From Ianthella basta (Eukaryota > Porifera > Demospongiae > Verongiida > Ianthellidae), in assembly GCA_964019415.1 (NCBI GenBank), contig OZ025870.1, positions 9,780,270 through 9,844,269 on the forward strand: a stretch of 64,000 nucleotides of DNA, in the 5' to 3' direction. The notes beneath the pieces were generated by a model that was not told the DNA's origin, did no database searches, and saw only the letters and a list, made by a program, of their open reading frames with translations. Within the stretch, counting starts at the first letter, position 1. The number at the start of each line of letters is the position of its first letter. Made by a program: the position numbers and the translations under genes. Of the stretch, positions 12,005-21,124 are shown one piece after another.

Positions 12005-12100
12005 ATGATACTGAAACCACAAGTATTGCGCTGGTAAGAGTTGTGGCCCGTTTCACACTTGACTACATTGGGTTGCAGTGGTCCCAAGTCCCCATATGCC
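12005..12100 (+). pseudogene. Array unit 14, hairpin lost
   Basis: The block is well kept (ATGATACTGAAACCACAAG, ending GCGCTG at 12033), but the expected U-rich site and hairpin are absent. Only a fragment similar to the 3' arm (CACACTTGACTACATT) appears near 12053. It is probably a dead copy made by the 10.5-11 kb duplication. Confidence 0.45.
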
Positions 12101-12419
12101 TAAACTCTTAATGTAATCTACGTATTATACTCAACAGTAATAGTGACTTCTTTGTGTAAGTGTCTGAGGAGAGAATACTGAACAGTCCACCCCATGGCGT
12201 TAAGGGTAGAGTGCCAACTGTGACGTAGCCTTAGACTGACTAAGGGCTTACTTTGACCATGATCCCTATGTAAAGCTCCCCACGGGCTATCTAGTAATTG
12301 ATACAGCAGATTAACATACATAAACTTGCAACAATTTCATGTCCTAAAGCAGTTGTTACCTAGGATACATACAGAGTGACAGGAGATAGTTGTGTATGCT
12401 ACTGATACCTATCATAGGC

Positions 12420-12545
12420 TAGTCTCTCATAGTCGACTGCTGTTCCTGCCTCCATTTTATATGCTGATGTCATCAGTCTTTCTCCCCAACTAATGACGTC
12501 ATAATTTAAAATGGAGGGAAGAAAATGGTCGGCTACACGAGACTA
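12420..12545. mobile_element. Small fold-back MITE with TAGTCTC ends
   Basis: The sequence starts TAGTCTC and ends GAGACTA. The halves are imperfect inverted repeats that include CCTCCATTTTA against TAAAATGGAGG and TGATGTCATCAG against CTAATGACGTCAT. The ends resemble those of the large inverted-repeat element at 36.5 kb, so this may be a non-autonomous relative. Confidence 0.5.
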
Positions 12546-12682
12546 ATCCTTCGTCTGCCATTCCATAATGGAGGCTATAAGCAAAATGTATTATATCTGT
12601 TTTCAATCCATTGCATAGTTATGCTATTGTGTGCAATTTTATAAATTCAGTGTGCATCAGTAATGAATGAGATTAACATAAT

Positions 12683-12867
12683 ATGATACTGTAACCACAA
12701 GTATTGTGCTGATAGAAACTTTATATTAATCCTATCTCACATTATCCATACTATTAGTCACCCTCTGGCTACTAATATTCAGTTTTACGTATTGCAACTT
12801 TTTGGAAGGGTGTGTAGTGAGATCAGGTGCTGAAGAGTTGCACTTGGCCTCTTTCTATACATTACCC
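12683..12867 (+). ncRNA. Array unit 15
   Basis: Block at 12683-12711 (ATGATACTGTAACCACAAG); CTTTTTGGAAGGG at 12798-12810; hairpin 12808-12867. The base is GGGT against ACCC, then TGTAG against CTATACA, which differs from the GGACATG helix but still pairs. GTGTAATGTCCTG follows. Confidence 0.6.
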
Positions 12868-13568
12868 ATGTAAGTGTAATGTCCTGTACAGTGACTACAG
12901 TCTCAGCTATACAAATGACCATTGTCATGTTCACTTCGGCTCCTTTAAGGGAGTGGTCTTGCAGACTTCCCTGCACATTTCAATCTGCATGGACACTTTC
13001 TGTACATTGAATCACAGTGTCTTACATAGCCAAACCAAGCGCCATTGTTTGATAGAGGTCTAGGGGAACTCACGATACCAACCAAAGCTAATGCACCACA
13101 GTGTAAGGGAAGAAGGTAAACATCTGGCACTTAACGGTTTAGGAAAAGTGCTCCTGATTAACCCTAACAGCAATCGCTTGCTGGCACAATCGCTAAATGT
13201 TAGGCTGGCTTTCATCCCTTGTAGAGGCTGCATTAACTGTCATTGCTTCTGACTTCCCTGGACTTTTGTCAGCAAAAACTAATGGTGTCTACAAAATGGC
13301 GATGTGGATACCTGAGACTACAGTGCTTTAGTGACATTTGCGTGGTATATAAATTCCATAGGGCCCTAATTCTAATCTGCCTACATTTTATATAGGAGTC
13401 CAAACGGGAGCATACCAACTGTATAGAAAATGTTATTATAGCAAGTGTGTATCTAATAAGTATGTATGTATGTATGTATGTATATATCTTGTATACATTG
13501 TCCTTTGATATGTATAAATTCAGTCAGTGCATATTTGTCGGTATGCAGCATTATGTAAACCATAGCAT
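12868..13568. other. Array spacer
   Basis: No gene seen. A short (GTAT)n microsatellite lies at about 13460-13485. Confidence 0.4.
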
Positions 13569-13736
13569 GTGATAGTGCAACCACAAGTATTCTACTGTTG
13601 GTTTATTTGTACTAGCTCTCATGGCTGGGGGTAAGTTTACCAGCTAAGTGTTTTTTCAATACTGTATTTTGGAAGGACATGTGTAGGAGGTCAGGTACTG
13701 TTAGGAGTTGTATTTGACCTCATTCTGTGTATGTCC
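13569..13736 (+). ncRNA. Array unit 16
   Basis: Block at 13569-13597 (GTGATAGTGCAACCACAAG); GTATTTTGGAAGG before the hairpin; hairpin 13675-13736. GGTCAGGTAC (13689-13698) pairs GTATTTGACC (13710-13719), with A-U replacing the usual G-C near the loop. It is the last intact unit of the main array. Confidence 0.6.
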
Positions 13737-15257
13737 TATAAAGAGCTGTATAGTGGCATGGTTGGCTAAACAAACATGCATACAAATGTGGGGGTATTGA
13801 GCATGGAATGTCCATAACTAGGCAGATGTATTGCATTGTGGAGATGCATTGCATCGTGGGGGCGACCCTGAGCAAGCCGAATGAGTTGTAGTTGTAGTTC
13901 ATGAAACACAAGTCATGTGCGTGGGTGTTAAAGAGCTGGAGAGGCTGTAAGATGAGTGTTAACAAATTTGTAAAGTTAGAGAGGGGAGAGGACACTGGTG
14001 GAGCACACAAGGGCCATTAATTGTATGAGATTCAGGTGTTAGGAGTTCTTTGAGAGCAAGGCATGATGGATAACACAGTTACTCTAGGTACAATGGGGGG
14101 TGGGAGATACAGATGGGGGAAGGAGTGGGAAGGGCAATGGGGGTAGGGACAAAGTGGGAGCTACGGATGGATAGAAAGCCGACTCAGCAGGATGTTGCTA
14201 ACTTTGAGCCAAAGCTGTGTCTGCTCTGCAGTTTTTTCCTGACAGCGCACGGGCTAGTGTTCCCTGTCCTTAGCCAACCAAAGCTGTGTCTGCAGTTTCT
14301 GCCTTATGGCACACGCTGGTGTCACCTGTCCTTAGCTAGCCGAAGATGTGCCTGCTCGGCAGTTTGACCTTTTGCGCTGCTGGTGACTCAGTGACGTCAT
14401 TCATGGTAGCCAGGCATCTTCATTCTGAGACTCTAATGCAATACAGTGTGTGTTGTGTGCATGCAATGTCTGATAGTGCAACGGCAATGCTTGTATAATG
14501 AATGTGTACTGGTATAAACGTTATTTGGCTGCCATATGACACAGGGAAAATGAACGTTGCACAAGTAGGATAGTTACAGTGCAGTACAAACAAACAGACT
14601 GACAGACAAAGTAAGCACTGCCCAGTGCGTTGATTCGATTTACCACATTATACCAATTTACTATAGGGGCTCACTTTGCTCGTCCCAATTATAGTATGCA
14701 TTTGTGGCAGATTCTAGTAGCAAAATGTGGTATCAACTGATGTCAATTGTCTGAGCAGAGTGCAGGTTTTAATAATTTCTCATTTGTAGGACATTTTGAT
14801 CCAAACATCTTCATCTTGACATATTTCAGGAGAATCTGTAACATTATTCATAGCCACCTCTCAGTACACTCCTGATCCTGTAAACAGTTGACAGGACCTT
14901 TGTGTCCAGACATCATGCAATCACCGTGCAATTGAGTTTTCATTGGCAGTTGTGTTCTGGTCAGAAATTTGATGTCGGTTTATACATCAATGCAACTAGG
15001 AGCCTCTACAGTATCATGGGATGTGATTGGGCAATAATGTAGCAAAACAGTGTAAATTGGAGGGAAGTTTTAACCTCAAGGGTCTTTGTCAGTCAGAAAA
15101 CATAGATTGTTCAAATGTTTTGTACAGAATCACTTTTGCACCATGCGGGTGTGGAGGTACCACTAAATGGCCATCTCCCTATATGCTGGAGTAGCCCTAG
15201 CGCTTGCCCACTTCTAGGTGAAGTTCGTCAATGATGCCATGTCTTTCTCTCATTCAG
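13737..15257. other. Intergenic or intronic stretch with a last block remnant
   Basis: A degraded block (TGATAGTGCAACGGCAATGC) sits at 14471 with no hairpin after it. The rest shows no exon I can support. Because a TGFBRAP1-like exon with an open 5' phase starts at 15258, part of this stretch should be intron of that gene. Confidence 0.4.
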
Positions 15258-16690
15258 AACAAAGAAGTCTCAGTTTGAAACTCTTGTGGGACTACTGACA
15301 CGGCATGCCCCTGACATCAATATGGCCAAGGTGGGTGGGGCAGGGGTGTGGTCTCAAGTGGTAGGGTGGGCTCCAGCTGGGTGGGGCAGGGGTGTGGTCT
15401 CAAGTGATGGGGTGGGCTCCAGCTGGGTGGGGCAGGGGTGTGGTCTCAGGTGGTGGGGTGGGCTCCAGCTGGGTGGAGCAGGGGTGTGGTCTCAGGTGGT
15501 GGGGTGAGCTCCAGCTGGGTGGGGCAGGGGTGTGGTCTCAAGTGGTGGGGTGGGCTCCAGCTGGGTGGGGCAGGGGTGTGGTCTCAGGTGAGTGGGGTGG
15601 GCTCCAGCTGGGTGGGGCAGGGGTGTGGTCTCAAGTGGTGGGGTGGGCTCCAGCTGGGTGGGGCAGGGGTGTGGTCTCAAGTGGTGGGGTGGGCTCCAGC
15701 TGGGTGGGGCAGGGGTGTGGTCTCAAGTGGTGGGGTGGGCTCCAGCTGGGTGGGGCAGGGGTGGGTTCCAGCTGGGTGGGGCAGGGGTGTGGTCTCAGGT
15801 GGTGGGGTGGGCTCCAGCTGGGTGGGGCAGGGGTGTGGTCTCAAGTGGTGGGGTGGGCTCCAGCTGGGTGGGGCAGGGGTGGGCTCCAGCTGGGTGGGGC
15901 AGGGGTGTGGTCTCAGGTGAGTGGGGTGGGCTCCAGCTGGGTGGGGCAGGGGTGTGGTCTCAGGTAAGTGGGGTAAAACATTCAATCTAGAATGGTAATG
16001 TTCCTTTGAAGTGACGTATGGTGATTCACAGACTAGGTAATTGTATAAATGCTGACTGATGTGTGATGTACAGAGACTACTAGACTCTCTGTGATAGTAA
16101 ACATCACCGTTTTGATGTCATGCCTTTGATACTAATACATACATGTATACAGCTTCTGGTGATCTTGCTGCATTTGTTCACAGACAGTAGATATTCTACC
16201 TTCAACATGGCCCTTGGAAGTCATTGCAAAAGCGTTGCTAGGTAACATGCGAGACACCATGGCAACGGAGAGAAAAATGAAGATCAAGAAGGGATTGGCA
16301 AAATCAGAGAACTTGCAGGTTAGTAGTATGGAAGGAAGTGGGGTGACAAGCCCCCCCCCCCCCCCCCCACACACACACATGGGTTTCACTTTGTACCACA
16401 TCACTGCTGTAAGGGTAAAGTTGTAATTCGACTCGTTTTAATGCTTTGTGTTTGTCCTTTCATAGGTACACAGGAAGCTGATACAGGAACACAGCCGCTC
16501 AGTTATAATGTGGGAGTACAAGTGAGTGTTGTTAGTGTTGTGCATGGTTATAATTGTGTGATGGAGCACTGCTTTTATAACATTTGCTGTCTAAATGTGT
16601 GTTTCATTGTCTTGTGCTCATGCTGTATCTGTGTGCTGTATGTGCACTTAAACACCTGTATATCTGCATCTGCCACACACACGCACACCT

Positions 16691-16763
<73 letters not shown>

Positions 16764-16933
16764 ACACACACACACACAGCACCTGCCCGATTTGCGACCT
16801 CCCATTCGGTGAAGCCTCCTTTGTCCGCTACCCTAACGGAGTCACAACTCATCACAAGTGCAGCCGGGACAGATCTGTCTGTCCTCTCACAGGAAAGTGG
16901 TTCCAAGCGGACAAGGTCTTGCCTCCAAACTGA
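15258..16933 (+). CDS. TGFBRAP1: TGFBRAP1/Vps3-like protein, C-terminal four exons
   Basis: Four exons join in phase: 15258-15330, 16184-16318, 16466-16521 and 16780-16933 (stop TGA 16931-16933). Each has AG before it; the first three end in GTGGGT, GTTAGT and GTGAGT donors. The product reads ...FETLVGLLTRHAPDINMAK, LPSTWPLEVIAKALLGNMRD, GLAKSENLQ, then a Vps39_2-type zinc-binding tail CPICDLPFG...FVRYPNGVTTHHKC. The order TW, MRD, (G)LA(R/K)SENL, C-x2-C, RYPNG is that of TGFBRAP1 (Vps3), a CORVET tethering subunit acting on early endosomes. Vps39 has a similar tail but fits less well. The first exon begins in the middle of a codon, so 5' exons lie upstream and I did not find them. The tail carries an extra stretch after the usual end (SVCPLTGKWF...). 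Confidence 0.7.
15331..15975 (+). repeat. 46-bp G-rich minisatellite inside the TGFBRAP1-like intron
   Basis: About 14 copies of a 46-bp unit (GGGGTGTGGTCTCAAGTGG...CCAGCTGGGTGGGGCA) start directly at the splice donor of the 15258-15330 exon. Some copies are shortened. Some contain CAGGTGAGTGG, and the last ends in CAGGTAAGTGG, a near-perfect donor. The + strand carries dense G runs that could form quadruplexes. Long frames through the repeat arise because the unit has few stop codons. Confidence 0.9.
16683..16776. repeat. (AC)n microsatellite
   Basis: A long AC run that ends at the CACAG acceptor of the last TGFBRAP1-like exon. The repeat thus sits where the polypyrimidine tract would be expected. 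Confidence 0.95.
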
Positions 16934-18221
16934 ACACACTACTTTAACTTCCTTCACTCCCACTGTTACTTTCTGTGCTATATCCTTTTTGTTTTGCAAT
17001 TGAGTTGTAAAGAGTCCAAGTGACTTCTGATGTACATGAGTGTGATTTCTCACTTTGCAGTGTCTCCTGCATTAATTTTTCATTGCATGGAGAATTATAG
17101 TAGCCATGCGCATGCATTAAAATTTGTATGACCAATATAATATAATGCCCTAGCTAGTGCTACTATAGTGCGCGTGCACTTACGTAAGTCAATTGCAATT
17201 GACTGCAATATATGTATGGAGGCCCATATATACCAAGCCATTAATTTAATTCTGATGTAATATAAGTATAATTATATTAAATAATATTATATTTTTATAA
17301 TTTTATAACAAGCCATAATAATAATAGTGGACGTCTGTAAACTGCATATAGTACAATGTATATACAAACATACGTAGCTGCATGCATGCAAGAAAACAGG
17401 AATGCAGATTGAGTGAGTGTGCACGGAAAATGTGTATGGATCGATCATTAATTGCTTGTTTATACTTTTATGCGCTGGTCATCCTAATTATAATTAGTCC
17501 CTATTTGTACACTAGTGACACTTTTTAAGGAAGAATGTATCATATTTGGGAATGACAATTATTGTAAAATGCATCACATAATGCGTTGTGCATACTAGTG
17601 GATGGATTGAATCCTCGTACTCAGCATGCATGCCGGCTGTTTAGACTCCGGCTGGTAATTATAATATTAATGCCACGGCTAGCCATGCACCAGCAAGCTC
17701 ATGGACTGGACACTAAGTAGATATTGTGTTAAGGAGTAATGGAAGTGCAATAACAACATGTGTCATAAGCAAAATTTTAAATTTGATACTGCAGCGCATG
17801 TGGCTGTACCTTATGCAAGTAGCGTACGTATTGATAACTGGGTATCCCATATTGTAGTAAGGTGGCTGAGCACTTAGCTAGCACGGAATTTGGAGCTTTG
17901 GATGAGTTGATTCTGTTGGGCTTGGTGCAGGGAAGTGCAGGAGTGAGGGCTGTTATGTAAACAATGTGTAATATGAGCTGGCTGAGGTGCTAGGTGTGCG
18001 GTTAGAGGGCGCATAATTAGATTACCAACCGGAAGTGCGTCGCATTCTAGGGGCGGAACGGTATGCACACTGGACACTGCATGACGTAGAATAAAATGGC
18101 CGATCGGCCCGCGGAGGAAAGACAGTGCCACAATCTTCTGCAGCAGAGCAGCTTGGGGAGCGTCAACCTCAAAAGAACATAGAACAAGATGCCCTTAATT
18201 AGCATGGAGAATTTTGCGGCG
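16934..18221. other. AT-rich intergenic region
   Basis: This is the 3' flank of the TGFBRAP1-like gene. Beyond short palindromic AT stretches near 17270-17330 I see nothing to annotate. Confidence 0.5.
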
Positions 18222-18347
18222 GCCCCCTGAGCGGGACAGATTTTTACGGTGACAAACCTGAAACAAACAGAGAATCGGTGTATTACAGTAAGATAATTAT
18301 ATGGATTAGCTCCTTGTGGTTACTATATAATTTAATTATATAAATAT

Positions 18348-18518
18348 GTGATAGTGGAACCACAAGCATCATACTGGTAACTCAGTATTATGGAGCATAC
18401 TATTTATATGTAGCTAGTGTAATATTTCTAATGAATTTGTTTTTGGTGTTTTTTGGAAGGGCATAGGTGTAATCAGAGGTCAGTTGCTGTAAGCTGTCCT
18501 CTAACTACTAAATGCTCT
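18348..18518 (+). ncRNA. Structured-RNA unit 18 in block L1
   Basis: Block at 18348-18376 (GTGATAGTGGAACCACAAG); GTTTTTTGGAAGGG at 18448-18461; hairpin 18459-18517 with AGAGG/CCTCT and CAGTT/AAGCTG around a short loop. It is diverged from the array, yet block, spacing (about 111), U-rich site and hairpin are all kept. Just upstream, TTGTGGTT (18314-18321) makes an inverted pair with AACCACAA (18358-18365) around an AT-rich centre. Confidence 0.55.
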
Positions 18519-18570
18519 ATATGTAATAAATGTAATAAGATTATGGTGCAAGCTGCATGTGCTCAGACAG

Positions 18571-18695
18571 CTAGAGCAGATTTATGCAACTTTGCAACAG
18601 GTTCCAAATCCTTGGGCTGTCGTTACCTAGGTAACAACTACCCACAATTTGGGAACCTGTTGCAAGCTTAAGATTGCATAAATCTGCTGTAGATG
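18571..18695. mobile_element. Fold-back MITE, copy 1
   Basis: Nearly the whole element is an inverted repeat: GCAGATTTATGCAA...GCAACAGGTTCC on the left and GGAACCTGTTGC...TTGCATAAATCTGC on the right, around TTACCTAGGTAA. Related copies lie at 19371 and 29916, with an end fragment near 36765. Confidence 0.75.
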
Positions 18696-19370
18696 ATGAG
18701 GTTGAAGGCACAGTGAATAGTACAGTGTGGATATGTATGTATCTAGCTAGTGAGGGAGGTGTAGTAGTTCATCAATTAAAAGCTTCCTGTTAACGTCCTT
18801 TGCACTATATAATATACAGTAATGATAGCAATTTGATGCAGCCTGTATAGCATTTAGACGATAAATACATGTAGCCATGTCGTTGCCTATGTTGCAAGTA
18901 CATTCCCACACTTTTAGAACTTTATGTGACGACCGGTGCTGGTTATGTTCACCAAGTCTGAAGGTCCAAGGCTAACATCCAATCTACTTGGGAAGAAGAA
19001 AAAAATGGTGACATGTTTATAAAGTGGAATATTGTGGTCGTTGTGAAGATCAATGGCAATCGACAGAGTGCTCTCCGTTGGACAGTACCAGGTTAATCTG
19101 CATGTGTTATCATACTGATGCAAGGGAGTTCTGTTCATTACTACCACTGTATAATTAAATATGACGCAATGTGAGATGTGCAGCCTATAAATTGCTTTGC
19201 TAACAAGGAACTAAAATTACAATTCGTACACTGTAGAATAGGTAGAATACAACATGGGAGAACTCCTGGGCTATCCACCTTGCATGCACAATGAGTGGTT
19301 AGAGCAACATGTCATACGTGGTCAAGTTTGAGACCAAAAGCAAATTATAATTATTATGACATCTGGTACA

Positions 19371-19535
19371 GCCGATTTACGCAATCTTGCAACAGGTTCC
19401 AAACCTTCGGGCAATCGTTACCTAGGATACGGACTGTGTGACATCATAGTTGTGCACAGTTTTGGTTCGTAACCTAGGTAACGACTACCCACAGTTTGGG
19501 AACCTGTTGCAAGATTGCGTACATCTGCTGTACAT
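19371..19535. mobile_element. Fold-back MITE, copy 2 (longer centre)
   Basis: Ends ACAGCCGATTTACGCAATC and GATTGCGTACATCTGCTGT pair, and the inner CAACAGGTTCC/GGAACCTGTTG arms match copy 1. The centre is about 40 bp longer. It ends about 35 bp before the TGACGTCA site upstream of the lysozyme gene. Confidence 0.75.
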
Positions 19536-19568
19536 TGGACTGAATAATTTATGGTCAGGTGATAATAT

Positions 19569-19576
19569 TGACGTCA
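19569..19576 (+). promoter_or_regulatory. CRE-like palindrome TGACGTCA upstream of lysozyme
   Basis: A perfect TGACGTCA lies 99 bases before the lysozyme ATG and is kept at 30767-30774 in the duplicated copy. This is the CREB/ATF consensus. Use as a promoter element is inferred from position and conservation only. Confidence 0.4.
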
Positions 19577-19674
19577 TCGCATTTTTGCGCAACTCCTCAG
19601 AGGGCTAAAGGGAAACTCCCCATTCACCAGACGAGCGTTGTCCTCGTGTATTCTCCTCCGGTCACTCTCACGCC

Positions 19675-20070
19675 ATGTCCACGAGCGCAAAAGGCCTGGG
19701 TTACCAGCCCACTCAGAGAGAACTTGATGCCATACGTAAAGTGGAATCGGGCGGCTGCGCGGATCCACTGAATGCTGTCGGTGACGGAGGTCTCTCCATA
19801 GGACCGTACCAGATCATGGAATGCTATCACAACGATGCGAAGGCGTTCGATCCATCACTCCCGCCTTATGAAAGTATGAGAGGACCCGGTAGCATCGCCA
19901 ACAGCGAGCGCGTAATGCAGGCATACTCCAACAGGTACACCACTGAAAAACGGTTGGGCCGTCCGCCTACATTTGAGGACTTCGCTCGTAACCACAACGG
20001 GGGGCCTGATGGATACAAGAAAGACAGTACTGTCGGCTACTTTGCCAAAGTCAAAGGAAATCTGTCTTGA
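19675..20070 (+). CDS. Invertebrate-type (i-type) lysozyme, cysteine-poor, intact
   Basis: A single uninterrupted frame of 131 residues with the layout of the destabilase/i-type lysozyme family (cleaves peptidoglycan beta-1,4 bonds). The acidic pair is present: Glu24 in KVESGG and Asp37 in VGDGG. GPYQI (43-47), the Y..RY segment (84-88), RNHNGGP (105-111) and STVGYF follow in family order. Unlike secreted members, which have ten or more cysteines, this protein has two (Cys28, Cys50), and I see no signal peptide after the start MSTSAKG. An intracellular, disulphide-free enzyme is therefore inferred. The ATG was chosen because two paralogues keep it in the same place. ATTAAA at 20105-20110 could be the poly(A) signal. 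The gene appears intronless in its coding part. A secreted form made from an upstream exon cannot be excluded. Confidence 0.75.
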   Translation: MSTSAKGLGYQPTQRELDAIRKVESGGCADPLNAVGDGGLSIGPYQIMECYHNDAKAFDPSLPPYESMRGPGSIANSERVMQAYSNRYTTEKRLGRPPTFEDFARNHNGGPDGYKKDSTVGYFAKVKGNLS

Positions 20071-20599
20071 GTGAGCATCTCCACAATGGTTGCACTTTAT
20101 AACAATTAAAGGTCCCTGATCTTCATTGGATTGGCGTTCGTGGACTCTTGTATACTGTGTGTGGGTTGTTTAGCTGTGATGTAATCTCTGTATAATAATT
20201 ATGTAGTTTTGAACCCAGATCACCAACCAATTGTGTTGAGGGGAAAGGGTCTGGCAACTTAAAGCACCGTTTACCATGCTATGGGTGCAGTAATCGGCAA
20301 CAACGAATGCACAAATGCTGGCCTATAGATGTATTATCATGCCTTTGGCAGCAGCAGAGAGCTAGAGCTGTTGCATGGTCATGCAGAAGTGTTCCCATTG
20401 TTATAAGAAGAAGGCTACTGAATTCTCTAGTTAGCTATCTGGTGAAGTTTGGATGCCTATGTACAAGCAAGTTTGGAATGGCAGAGAGCCAGTCATGTGC
20501 TGCTAATGCTTTTATGTAGACTAAGTGTACTGCAGTCGAATTGACCCCTACAATATACTTAGTTGTGGCACAGACAATGGTGTGGTGTGTCGCCAGATT

Positions 20600-20760
20600 C
20601 TCTCTACAATGCTGCATTCAATGCCATCTCCACTGTCCCCTCCTTGGTGGTGCATGTTGCCACCAATGAAAGCCAGACACATGCACAGAGGCACATGCAC
20701 CTTTCCACTTCACATTTCTTGCTCATGTAGAGTTCAGGGAGGGGCAGCCTTGGGGGGGAG
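20600..20760 (-). pseudogene. Decayed copy of the last MYG1 exon (block L1)
   Basis: On the - strand the sequence resembles the real exon at 59094-59256 (CTGCCCCTCCCTGAAC..., the FVHVSGFIGG region, AMAVK region) but has several indels that break the frame. It lies tail-to-tail with the lysozyme gene, as in the other two blocks. Confidence 0.65.
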
Positions 20761-20937
20761 AGAGGATGTGGAGAGGGGGTGGGTTAGGTAGTGAGCAACT
20801 ATGCATATATATATACAGGCATACAGTGACATACACGAGTGTGCGCAGTTAATTACTATAGCCTCTCTGACAGTGGCTAAAGCTTTGATACACTTGAGCA
20901 TTGGTCTGGTGCATGATCTTGCCATCTGATCTCTATA

Positions 20938-21124
20938 GGGCATAGGGGGTGTAGATGCTGTGTAGATGTTCCAGAGCTTTCACTAGCCCATTGATCATCC
21001 GTGTCAATGCTTCTGCTCCGGAAAGCAGAACAGTCTCTACAGTGGCTTGAAAAAGACGTATGATGTTGTGAGACACCTTAGACTGCCATCTGCTTGCATG
21101 CCTACCAAGCACAAGCATTGTCAA
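20938..21124 (-). pseudogene. Non-LTR retrotransposon reverse-transcriptase remnant
   Basis: The - strand reads GRHASRWQSKVSHN..., then RLFQATVETVLLSGAEAL, matching the conserved C-terminal RT segment of LINE-like elements (RLF-A-V---LLYGAE). It is a short fragment with frame damage. Related fragments lie at 22.90 and 55.93 kb. Confidence 0.5.

Larger units (their letters stand above)
386..14500 (+). repeat. Same-strand array of 17 structured-RNA-like units
   Basis: Seventeen copies of a conserved block (consensus GTGATACTGCAACCACAA, then about 12 bases ending in CTG) all lie on the + strand, roughly every 0.3-1.6 kb. In 14 of them the block is followed, usually 93-121 bases later, by a U-rich site (ATTTTGGAAGG or TTTTTGGAAGG) that leads directly into a hairpin of about 60 nt. 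The spacers of the first three repeats (383-5386) are similar to each other, while those of later copies are mostly unrelated. The conserved parts are therefore the block, the spacing, the U-rich site and the hairpin. Similar bases (core TGTAATG) also recur 8-20 nt after many hairpins. This is the pattern of a small-RNA gene family. A dispersed repeat (SINE/MITE) is the alternative, but the uniform orientation and lack of terminal repeats argue against it. Confidence 0.6.
18222..20780 (+). repeat. Segmental duplication block L1
   Basis: This block (RNA unit, fold-back MITE, lysozyme gene, decayed last MYG1 exon) is matched in order and orientation by 29561-31960, and from the lysozyme onward by 46656-47655. 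L1 has an extra MITE at 19.37 kb that L2 lacks. Confidence 0.8.

Noticed and set aside
386-13597. Conserved block as a classical spliced-leader exon ending in a GT donor
   Set aside because: Only some units have GT(A) after the final CTG (units 1, 11, 14, 18, 19); most have TTAG, CTAG or ATAG. A standard donor is not conserved, so this is only one possibility.
386-14500. CRISPR-like array
   Set aside because: Spacing is far too long and variable, the host is a eukaryote, and the conserved part is a structured unit with no short unique spacers.
15392-15990. Overlapping frames of 130-190 codons through the 46-bp repeat
   Set aside because: All three frames are open because the G-rich unit lacks stops and 46 is not a multiple of three. 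This is composition, not coding.
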